Below, in pieces: positions 20,969 through 32,000 of a DNA stretch of 64,000 bases (within the stretch, counting starts at the first letter, position 1; each line of letters starts with the position of its first letter). Location of the stretch: the NCBI GenBank assembly GCA_032358165.1, contig JAALGY010000032.1, positions 1,612,001 to 1,676,000 of the forward strand, read 5' to 3'. The position numbers and the translations under genes are program-made. Below the pieces are notes generated by a model, which was not told the DNA's origin, did not search any database, and saw only the letters and a program-made list of their open reading frames with translations. This DNA is from Diplosphaera chodatii. Lineage: Eukaryota; Chlorophyta; Trebouxiophyceae; Prasiolales; Stichococcaceae.

Positions 20969-23868
20969 TCAGAATATGTCCAGGACAACCTGCACAACGC
21001 ATGAGCCAACTCACTGCCACAGGTGTGTGCATGATAGGAGGCACAGTGATGCAACTGTGGTAGCTGCCAAGCTCATGACGACAGCGCACCAGCTGGATAT
21101 CCTGGCGGCACATTGGGCAGGACTTTGGGGCATTGGACTGTTGGTACAGCTTTGCACAAGACCTGCGCATCAACCGCAATCAAAGTTGGGCAATCGGCGG
21201 TTTCCTTTGGCGCCAATAAAGCAAACACCTGAACACGATGTGGCAAATGCACACGGTGCAGCTCATGCAGCATGACAGCGCGCTCACTTGCAAGCGCATT
21301 TGTGAACGCTTGTGCCGTGCAGGAAGCCGCAGGTGGCCTCGTACTCCTGGCAAATGACGCACAAGCTGTCGTCCGGGATGCCGCTGCCGCCTGTTGACAA
21401 GCATTTGGCGCTGGTCCTTCGATGGCCACAGATCCATGGTTGCAGCACACGCGAAGGCAACTGCGAGCAGCTTGCACTGTACGCAAGCGACAATCACCTG
21501 AGACCAATGGCTCGTGCTGAGGCACAGTCATGGGAGGCGCTGTGGGCTGTGCAGGGGCGTTGTCCACCTCTGGATATAGCCCTGGAGCATGCTGCGGCTC
21601 CTACATGGAGACGGCCTCAAACTTGATGCTGGGCAGCAGTCCAGATACAGCCACAGATGTGTGGTTGCTTTGCACAGTGTCACGTGCTGCAGGAACAGCG
21701 GAGCACCTGGCGCTGTCCGTGCCGCGATGCAGGCTGCTGCGAGTGCTGGGGGCCAGAGTCCGCCTCGACAGCAGCTGCACGCGCTGCCAGGGCGTCTTCC
21801 TCTGCCTGTGTCGGGCAGCATCAGGAGTCGACAGCAGGCAGCATGCAGCGTTCATGCAGGTGCTTGCAGAAAGGCATGTAACACTGAGAGGCCATCCTGG
21901 CATTGCAGGCTGTGTTTGCCTCTGTGACGCGGTGCACACCTGCAGGTGTCGGGCGAGCGCCTCGTCCTCCGCCAGGCTGGGGCGCCGTTCGTGGCGGAGC
22001 TGCGGCTGCGGCGCTTCCGGCAGCCGCAGCGGTGGCCCCTGCAGCAGCGGCATGCTGTCTGTCAGCGAGTCAATTCAATTGGTTGTAAGAAGGAGCATGG
22101 CATACTGCCATACCCTGTCAAGGCGAGCACTATGTGTGACAATGTTCTCGGGCTGTGCTGTGCACCCGAGGCAGCGGAACACACCGCATCTGGTGGGGCT
22201 GCCAGTGCAAGCCGGGCACCGCCGCTGCCGGCGCCAGAGGCTGGCGGGCCGTGTGCTGGGCCCGCCGCCTGCGGCGAGCTGGGGATCAGGCTGCCAACCT
22301 TGCGCAGCGCCGTGGCAGCGGCAGTGCCGCTGTCCACCCCGCGCAGGTACAGCGTGTGGCGGCCGCTGGTGCCCGTCACCACGAAGGCATCCGAAGGCCT
22401 TTCGTGGTTGCTGCAGAATGCAGCGCGAATTGTCAGGGTGACTCAATGGCCCTGTGTATCAACGCTGCGTCTGGTATGCCATAAGCATCTGTAGATATGA
22501 TGTTTGTTGCCATGCATTGTGTCCTGAAAGTGCATCCAAAATGGGCTTCTGCCGTACCGCTGCAGGGTGAGCAACAACTCTGGCTCCGAGTCACGCTGCT
22601 CCAGCACAGCCTCGGCGCCATTGAGCCACACCTGCAGCCATGCAGCACACATTGAGACAGTTGCGGCATGATAGCCTGCTGCATCGTACCAGAATGCCCG
22701 CAGCGGAAAAAGGACACAGACAAGCCACACACACCTTGCCGCAGACGTTGAAGTCATTGTGCGAGCGGAACCATGTGAGCAGCATGAAGGTGGTGGTGTC
22801 ATTGGGGTGGATGCGCTGGTTGTGCCGCCGTGGCGTTATCAAACAGTAGCGCTTTTCCCACACCCGGCGAAACCCTGCGAACTTGAGCACCTGCAAGCAA
22901 CAGGCAGGCATACAAACTTAGCCATGCATTGGCAAGTGCGGGTCAAGCTTTGCATGTGGCAGACACTCGTCAGCCCTACATCAAGCGTGAACAATCATCT
23001 GCAGAATTGCTATCAGCAACACCTTGATGTTGAGCCAGCCAGCAAAGCGTGCACGCTGCTCAACCATGCGTACGATGTTGACACTTTCTGGCATTGACAC
23101 TGGGTTCAGTTTGAGTGCAAAGTCCAGCGTCGTGTAGCCTGCGCAGCAGGTAAAGCATGCTGGTTGAACTGGCTTACGAACCTGGCCATTGAATCATTTC
23201 CAGTGCAAGGCTTGCAAGAGCTCAGGATGACCTGACGAACGATCACTCAGAAGCCAGGGTGGCTGCGCCCCTCACCTTTGCAGTCCTCGATGAAGGGGTC
23301 GGCGCCCGCATTGAGCAGCATCAGCGTGGGGGCAGCATGCCCATTCTGGGCAGCGAGGTGCAGCGCGGTGCGGCCCCACCGGTCGGCGTGGCCCGCTGAC
23401 GCGCCGGCGCTCAGCAGCAGGTGCACGCACTCCTCGTGGCCAGACGCCGCCGCCACCATCAGCGCTGTCCACCTGACACAGCCAGCCAGCGAAGTGCTTA
23501 TACCTAGCCGAAAGCTCACGTGTCACTCAGCGCACACCGTACGACCGAGCGCCCAGGACTCCAGGCCGGCTCACCCTGTCATGATGTCCTCATACTCCAG
23601 GTACTGGTTCCTGAAGTTTGAGGGTGGCCCCTGCACCTGGTGCGGCAGACGCGCCAGCAAGTCCTGCGAGTCGGCACGTGCCTGAATGGTTACGAGTTAT
23701 CATACCAACATTCTTTTTTTGCAGGCGCATTCTGCATCCCAGCCGGTGGACTTGTACGATACATACCTGCAGCTTGGCAGCGTCATTGGCCTTAGCGGCC
23801 TCGAACAACGACCACGGGTGGCTCTCGACCATAGACTTTGCCCAGCTCTTGATGGCATTCCACCCCAT
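20969..23868 (-). CDS. Ankyrin-repeat RING E3 ubiquitin ligase with PH-like segment and MDM2-type RING
   Basis: Start at 23868 (MGWNAIKSWAKSMVE). The next exons carry LFEAAKANDAAKLQ and at least two ankyrin repeats (WTALMVAAASGHEECVHLLL; GRTALHLAAQNGHAAPTLML). A segment GYTTLDFALKLNP leads to FAGWLNIK, then VLKFAGFRRVWEKRYCLITP, whose GWL...K...W..RYC pattern is like the start of a PH domain. The middle is poorly conserved but contains SLAEDEALARHLQ and EEDALAARAAAVEADS, acidic/Ala helices like ubiquitin-interacting motifs. The C-terminal RING is split: CVICQEYEATCGFLHG (about 21290-21400), then CAKLYQQSNAPKSCPMCRQD and, after a last intron, VVLDIF and the stop (exon 20969-20989). CxICxxxxxxxxFLHG with ending CPxCRxxI is the MDM2-like RING type. 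Plant XBAT34/35 ligases share ankyrin plus terminal RING. Substrate unknown. Confidence 0.78.
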
Positions 23869-24638
23869 CCCGATCACCTGCGATCCTTCGCGTGCTCAGA
23901 AGCAGCAGCAGCAATCACAAGCTTTGGCGGCATTGTGCTGATAGCATCAAGCAGGCGCACAAAGCACATGGTCATGCTCACCGACATGACGACGGTGCGC
24001 AACCAATCTGCCGGCCCCGCAGGGACAATGGCAGTGCCCGGGGCTGAGGAGGTTGGCATTAGCGTAGGCTGTCAAGGCTGGTAGTGGAGAGAGATCGGCA
24101 TCAGACCGGGCTGCTAGCAGGAAATGCAGACACAGGAAAGCTGTTGGTGCGTCATATATGTAGCTGAGATGGCATTTTGTGCGGATGGAGCAACCTGCAA
24201 AGGGTTGTCAGTTTTGACAGCTTCGGCCAGGTCCGAGGCTACTTCATGGTCGCCTATGTATCCAGCACAGCCCTCTGGCGACCACCAAGCGCGAATCGGC
24301 TGCAAGCTGACGGATGGAAGCGAACGCACATGCTTCGTCCTGTGTATATGGCTCCCTGCGACTGCTGGCGTCAAGAGGACGCGAGGCGAGTCCTCTGGTG
24401 AGTCAGAAGGGCTTACGCCCGTACAGGTGCCCATGAGCTGCAGTACACGGCCTCTCAATCTCCACTCGTGTTGCAGGCGCATCTGCTGCTGAGCAAACAG
24501 CAAAGCACCCTTTCATCGCCTGCACGATTTCAAATCACCAGCTGCGCAACCTTTCTGTTCAAAGACGTCCTCTAGATTGAATTCCAGTCTGACAGCTCGA
24601 AAAGCTACGGCATGTGCCTTTGACACACATACTTGGCA
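23869..24638. promoter_or_regulatory. Shared upstream region of RING E3 (-) and APC8 (+)
   Basis: About 770 bases between divergent start codons. No exon or named element is visible. Both promoters must lie here. Confidence 0.4.
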
Positions 24639-27600
24639 ATGGCACCAGCCCCTCAACGAACTGCGCCCGAGGTGGTGGAACTCCCACCTGAGCCGGCTGC
24701 GATCGAAACACTGCGTGTTGCAGATGTGCGGCAGGAACTGCGGCAGGCTGCGCACATGCTGCAGGATTGCGGCCTTGCCCACAGTGCTGCATGGGCGGCA
24801 GAACAGCTCCGAGGTTTGCGCCAGGAGGACGGGGACCAGATTGGCAGCACTGCGCCTGTCAGCGTGCCTGATCAGCAAGCCTCGGACGCGCTTCTTCTGG
24901 CGAAGACATACTTCGATGCCAAGGTCTGTCATCATGTGTGCATGAGGAATAGCAGGTATAGCGCCACGTACTCATGCAGCAGCGTTCCAGATGTGGGCAC
25001 ATGCCAAACGGGATGTCCAGCTTAATCTGGCGCACAGGAGTATCGGCGAGCGGCGCATGCTTTGAGGGAGGTGCAGGGAAACAAGCCATTGTTTTTGCGA
25101 TGCTACTCACTCTACCTGGCAGGAGAACAGCGCAAAGAGTGAGCTCAGCACATGTGCATACAGAGCGTATCACCTTGACCAGGCTGTTGATCGGAACAGC
25201 CTCATCAGTCGTGTTTGACACCCTGTCTGAAACCCTTGGCTTGCCTGACAATGATAGGCAGGAGCGGATTGAAAAGTCAGGGCCGTTGGGCAAGGCGGAC
25301 GTAGCGAACAAGGAGCTGGACCTTGTCGAGCAGCAGCTGCGGGCATCCATGAAACCCAGCCAGCAGCCCGATGGCCTGTGTATGTACCTCCTTGGTGTCA
25401 TCTGTGCGGAGAGGTGTGTTTGCGCAGTTTCATCTTGCGCCCCACGATGCACCAGCCAGTTGCTGGGGCCAGATGATGTGGACCAATCTCATCTCGCACA
25501 GAACCTGACAGAATGTGGACTGCAGGGCACAGAAGCAGAGGGCAATTGCGGCTCTGTGCGAGTCCCTGCGGGTGGCCCCTTGCAATTGGGCAGCCTGGCA
25601 GGTGCGGGTGATGTCAGCAGAGTTTTGTGCTCAGGACCCTTCTTCATGATCCATCCGCTTCGCCGATTTACCGTATGCCACCCTAGATCAAGTATAGACT
25701 ATGTATGTCCTGTTGTGCAGGCGCTACAGCACCTGATGTCGGATGAGGACAGCCCAGCAGTCATGCAGCTGCCACAACACTGGATGCGCAGCTTCTTTCT
25801 GGCAGCACACGCCCTTGAAAGCCAGCACAATCATGAAGCCCTGAGCCGACTACAGGTCCTCACGTTTCCATTTTCAGACATAATGTTGGGGGTCCCTGAT
25901 GGACTGAGGTGCTCTGTAGGATCCCAATGCAAAACATGCCAGCCGCCATGCCAGATCCGCGACAACTGCCCGCTGAGATGGCATTGCACGCTGTGCAGGA
26001 GCTTTCAGCGCTGTTCCCCAACAGTGAGTGGGTGCTGGGGCAAGCTGCGGTGGCGCAGTACAACCTGCGCAACTTTGATGTGGCACAGTCGCTGTTTGAG
26101 GAGCTGCGTCTGCGCGACCCCTACCGCACAGAGGTGTGCGCTGTTCCTGCGCTCTGCACCAGCATAGTCTACGGTATATCATGTTCAAATGTTTTGTTCT
26201 TGCCTTCAGATTTAGCGGGACAACTTGTTAGCACGACATGCTGCCTCCTGCAGACCCTGACATAATCTGGGACTGATTGCTCAACATCGAGGCTTGCATC
26301 ACGGGCCTGGCTTGCAGGGCATGGACGTGTACAGCAACATACTGTACGTGAAGGAGGACTTTGCTGGGCTCAGCAACATGGCGCACCGCATGATTGAGAC
26401 GGACAAGTACCGTCCCCAGTCTGTGTGCATTGTTGGGAACTACTACTCGCTCAAGGGCCAGCACGAGAAGGTGTGGGCAGGTCGCCAGCTGCATGGCACG
26501 ACACACTTTGCTGCTGTGCAACCAGGCGCATGTGCTGTCCACCATGAGCATGCTACAATTGCATCGCTTATCAATGGCTGCAACATCTGCACGTGGCAGG
26601 CTGTGATGTACTTTCGACGGGCACTGAAGCTTAATCACAACTACTTGTCTGCCTGGACTCTGATGGGCCATGAGTATGTCGAGATGAAGAACACACCTGC
26701 AGCTATAGGTGCGCCTGCTGTGCTGCGATGCACATGTTGTGCAACCACATGCACTGTGGTTTGGGAGTTGACATCATCTGCTGCCTCCTCTTGTGCCACT
26801 GCCAACACGCCTCTCTTTGCAAGCAGAGGCATACCGAAGGGCAGTTGACATCAGCCCGCGCGACTACAGGGCCTGGTATGGCCTCGGACAGACGTACGAG
26901 CTGCTGCACATGCCCTACTACGCGCTGTACTACTTCCGCAGGCAAGACGTGCAGCCTGTGTTTTGAGCGGGCTGTTGAAACTGCTTCTTGATCGAATGAG
27001 GCCAGGCTGTGGCGGTGCCCATGCATGGTGCTATCTGCACTTGTTGGTCCGGCACACCTCTCGGCTGTGGTGGTGCAGGGCGGCGCAGCTGCGCCCGGAG
27101 GACGCCCGCATGTGGTGCGCGATGGGGCAGTGCTACGAGCACGAGCAGCTGGGCCTTAACGACGCCGCCATCCGCTGCTACCGCCGCGCGCTGGCCAACG
27201 GCGAGCGCGAGGGCATCGCGCTGCACAAGCTGGTGCGTGCAGGCAGCAGGCCGCAGGCCCAGTTTGTGGTTGTGGCATTCATAGGACATCTGCGCATGGG
27301 TGCGATTGTGCGCATGGGCGGCGCCCCACAGCACGCTGCGATCAAACAATGCCGCCTGTGCCCGGGGTCGCCCCCTGCACCTCCTCAACACAGCGGCTGC
27401 CCCCTGGCAGGCGCACCTGCACGCGCGGCGCGGGGAGCGGGAGCAGGCGGCGCACTACTACAAGCTCAACCTGGAGGCCATCGACACCATGAACCTGTCT
27501 GGCAGCGACGCCCTGGCCGCGCTCGACTTCCTGGCAGAGCACTCCCTCGTGCGTCGCCCACTTGTGCTCGCCTCCCGTGTGTCACGTGCAGCAGATGTGG

Positions 27601-28314
27601 ATGATGCAGTCAGACGATGGATGCACCAGTGCAACATCTTGCAGTGCTGAACTGTGGCTGGACACCTGCTGCATCTTGATCCAAATGCTGCGCACGGCTC
27701 CTTCCCAGGAGTTGGGCAATCTGTCGGAATCGGAGGGGCACGCCATGCGGCTGTTGGACTATGGGCCCGCCGCCAAGGAGCGAGCCCGGGCGCTGCTGCG
27801 CAAGGTGCATCCCCGATCAGCGGCGCATGGTCCACGCCACGGCTCCCGCCTGCTTCTTCAGTTCGAGACCCGTGTAACCTCTTTGGAGGTCCATGCCAGC
27901 AGTGTGGTATACTGGGGCAATGAACCTGTGTGCAGGTTCATGCGAAGCAGCAGGAGGCTCAGCATGGCAAGGGCACAGGCAGCACCGGGGTGAGCGGACC
28001 ATTGTGTGTCATTACCATACAGCATATCAAGAGATACTGCGCCACACATGGATCATTGCCTGCCATGAACCCGTGGCGGTGTGCAGACAGACAGTGGTGT
28101 GTGCATGCAGCGGCAGAGGCGGCAGCAGCAGCAGGTGCAGGGGCAGCTGCAGAGCGGTACTGCGCGGGGCAGCGGTGGCAGCGCGCACACGCCGATCGCG
28201 TTTCCGCCCTTCGCCACGCCTGGCGGCGCGGGCGATGCCGCCACACCCACGCAGGACGATGGGACCAGCGGCTCTGACATCGACGAGGACTCCGGCGGCT
28301 GGGCTAGCGGCTAG
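24639..28314 (+). CDS. CDC23: APC8/CDC23, anaphase-promoting complex TPR subunit
   Basis: A scaffold subunit of the APC/C ubiquitin ligase that drives the metaphase-anaphase step. It matches plant APC8 along its whole length. Start ATG at 24639; first exon to 24923 contains [18 protein letters not shown] and [11 protein letters not shown]. Then: [39 protein letters not shown], the segment with [39 protein letters not shown], and the highly conserved core [89 protein letters not shown] and [20 protein letters not shown]. The TPR array ends near [18 protein letters not shown]. The tail is Gln/Gly-rich with an acidic end ([17 protein letters not shown]) and a stop at 28312. There are about a dozen introns. 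Confidence 0.95.
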
Positions 28315-29076
28315 GCGTCGGCTCGCTCAGCTGGGAGCTTTGATGAGAGCACTGTCCCAATCAAATTGTCCATCGAGACACCTTTGTGGTGGATTTGGCC
28401 GCCCTCTGTCAGCGATCAGTATGCACGGTCACGTGCACGAGCTAGCATATTCGAAACGTTTGCTGGTTTGCTACCGCATCACCCGGAGCCTTGCGGCTCC
28501 GGCAGTGTGTCCTGCACGTCTGCTGGGAGCTTGGTTGCTGCCCGCGGCACCTGCTGTTCCTTTTGAGACGCAGGGTTTGGTTGATACCTTCTTGGGCTGC
28601 CCGCGGGCGAGGTGCAGGTGGATGTACCGGCGTTGAGCGGACAAACCTCATCAACAGAGCATCACAACGTCCTGTATAGTGGTCTCCAGACCTGTCGGGG
28701 GTCGCCGATCGGCACGCTATTGACAACAGCCGCGTGTCACACCGCTCAAGCTGCAGCTGCGGTGGTGGCAGCCGGCCCCGCTGCGCCATTCACAGCCCCA
28801 CATCACGCGAGCAAGAGGGAGCTCAAACTGCAGCAAAGTCGTTCATCTGCACTCCGTACTTCTGCCCGCCAGCACACCTGGGAGCTGTTCAGTGACAGCG
28901 CTGTAGCGTGAAGGTGCGCCACTTGCTGCTGAGGTTCATGATGACAGTGAGCGTTGGTGCAGTACCAGAAGGCTTGCCAACATCCCTGGACATGTGGACA
29001 CCACGCACGAAGGGTTGACTTACTATGCAAGGATGTTGCTTCCTCAGGGTGTTGTTCTCCGGCAGAGTCTTGGCTG
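28315..29076. other. Gap between APC8 and the SPX-RING-phosphatase gene
   Basis: About 760 bases in a tandem arrangement. It holds the APC8 3' end and the promoter and 5' leader of the next gene. No exon is supported. Confidence 0.4.
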
Positions 29077-32000
29077 ATGAAGTTCGGGTGAGTGAAGGGG
29101 CTGTGTCATCTCGTTGGCGCTGCCCTGCACGCTTGCTGGAAGCTCTGACCGAGCACTTCATGCGTGTGAGGGTTCTCTGTGATCGGTTGCAATGCAGCAA
29201 GCGGTTGGCGGCGGAGGCAGCAAGGCGCTGGCATCAGTTCTACTTGGACTATAAAGTGATCAAGAAGGCGATTCAGGACGATGTGGCCGCCCTAGGTCAG
29301 AACTGCGTTCCACGACGCACCTGGGCACACACAGATGACAAACAAATGTTTCCTGTGTGACACGCTTGCTGACATCTGCTGGCCTTTTTTCCACGGATGT
29401 GAATGGCGAGAACTTTGACGCTGCGATCAATGCGGAGCTGCACAAGATCAGCACCTTCTACATTGACAAAGAAGAGGAGCTCGACGTGAGATACTCGTCC
29501 CGACCTTCCTGCGTTCACCCAAGCTTGCATGCTACGAGGCAGGTGTGATGGCCCGGCTGCGCTTGCTGGACTGACCACACGCGTGTGACGGTGCGCAGGC
29601 TATGCTGCGGCGGCTGAAGGCCAACCCGTCCGAGTCCATGGGCAGCTTCCGCACAGAGGTCGCGGACCTGCGCAAGTTTGCAGTCCTCAACTACATCGCC
29701 GTCATCAAGTGCGCAGGACGCCGTGGCTGCAAGTCACCGCAGGCCCGGCTTGGCATGCTCGCTGCATGTCCTACAGCACCCTTGTCACTTCATGGCTGCA
29801 GTTGAGACGCACGAAAAGTCCGAGCTCAAACTGTGGGCTGACGCGCTGCACTGCACCGCCCACCCCCAGGTCGGTGAAGAAGCGCAACCGGCACCTGGCC
29901 AACGCGTGCGCCCCGCGGGCGGTGGCCCCCGTGCGCGCCGTCGAGCTCCTCAGCCAGCAGTACTTCTTCACCTCGCCCAAGCTGGCCGCGCTCGCCACCG
30001 AGGCCGAGATCCTGCAGAAGGCGCGCGCCAGCTGCTTGCGGTGGCGCCCGGCAGAGGCGTCTGCTCTTCGTACAGAGAGGATCGCGCTGCAGGACCAACG
30101 ACTCAGTTGGCAAGACCATTTGGGTGCTCACGGCGCCCTGGCGTGTGCCGTGCAGAAGCAGGCGGAGGACGGGCTGCCGGGCCTCGCGTTCCTGGACGAG
30201 TACCAGTGCCCCATCTGCTTCGAGACGCTGCACAACCCGGTGGTGCTGACCTGCGCGCACCGCTTCTGCTGGGGCTGCCTGGTGGCGCACTGTGCCACCG
30301 CCGCCGCCACCGGCCGCAGCAACGGCCACGGCAACGGCGCCGCCAATGCTCCCATGCCAGGCGAGCGCTGACGCCCGGGGTGTGGCAGGCCAAGCAGTCA
30401 AGTGCTGTGCAGTTCGGTGTGACCCAGGCACATCATTCATTGCGGTTCCATGCTGCGCCGTGATGTCACCCAAGCACACGCCCACCATGGCAACTTCCGC
30501 CGCTGTGCTGCTGCTGCAGCAGCTTGAGGTGTTGCGGCGTTCAAAATTGCCTCACGCTGTCACTGTTGCGTTTCAATCCGTGAGATATCACCCGAACCTC
30601 GTGTGCAGCAGAGGGCGGCAAGGACGCCAAGCTGCAGTACGCGACGGAGGTGGTGGCGGGCGACTCCGCCGCCGGCGCGGTGTCCACCTACGACTGCCCC
30701 GTGTGCCGCCGCGCCCAGATCCTGGACCTCGACCGCCTGCAGGCAGGGTTCAGGGGTCAGGGCGCTGCAGCTGTAGTTCGGTTTGGGGCGCTGCAGCTGT
30801 GGCTCGCCAGCGGCGGGCGTGCTGCTGATCGTGGCTGCGCCGTGCCAGTGGTACCAGCCGCCGGCGAGGGCTGCTGACCGGGGGCGCACCCCGCTGCAGG
30901 TGGACCCGCACCTGACGCGCTTCATCGCGGAGCTGAAGCTGCGCGACGCGTCCGCCGGCGAGCCCATGGAGGTAGCGGTGCCGGAGGTGGAGCAGCCCCC
31001 CCTGCCGCCCGCGCCCTCGGAGCCCGCGCCCGCCAGCGAGGCCGACGCCAAGGTGCCCCGCTCGTCCTGTTGCCTGCTCGAACGGAGCTGCTGCACTGAA
31101 GGGGGATCGCGCTGTGGCATTTGGTGCACATGTTTACATGCTGGGAAAGCCAAATGTGCTGCACTGCGACAGTGCGCTCTTGCTTTGCACAGGCGGAGGC
31201 GTCGCGGCTGGAGCGGCACAGCGCGCCGGTGCCGCGCCTGGCGTGCGTGAGTGGCGTGCTGCACAACGAGCTGCCCTCGCCGATGCCCTCCCCCCGCGAC
31301 AGCCTGGCAGGTGAGCACCTGTTGCAGTGACTGGTACAGATGGCTGTTGTCGTTGTGCGATCACTTGATGTTGGATGAGTACGGTGGTTGTAAGCTCGGT
31401 GTTGCTAAGTGCACACATTGCTGTGCCGCTGCAGCGTTGGGTGAGGCAGCCGACGGCGAGCCGCCCCTGCTGCCACAGCAGCTACCAGAGCACAAGGTGT
31501 GCCTCGCCTGTCCACTGCTGAGTCGTAGCCTGCATTGTGCAACCTTCATGCCAGGTCTTCCTCATGCTATGTTTGAGGACAACAGAAAGCAAAAACAGAG
31601 ATGGTGGCAGCAGAGCATGGAGCTTATCCAGCATTGTTGCGCACAAAGTACATGTAGTCCCCATCCAAACAAGCAATAATTATTATTGTTGTTGTGAGTC
31701 GGTGATCAGCCAGGTTTGTGCTACAGGGTCGGCTGACGGTGGTGCTGGACATGGACGGCACGCTGGTGAGCAGCTACACCCCGGCACGTGCGCCGAGGCT
31801 GCCGGCGGGCATGCTGTCCTACATCGTCGGCCGCGGCGCGCGGATCAACCCCAAGGGCGTCTTTGTCGTGGAGCGCCCCGGCCTGCGCGACTTCTTCGCC
31901 AAGCTCACCGAGTTTGCGGGTGAGCCTGTTGCTTCTGAGCATGGCAGCAACACCGTATGCTGGCAGGCACTGGCACCAGCGTCTGTGCAAAGGATGTGTG

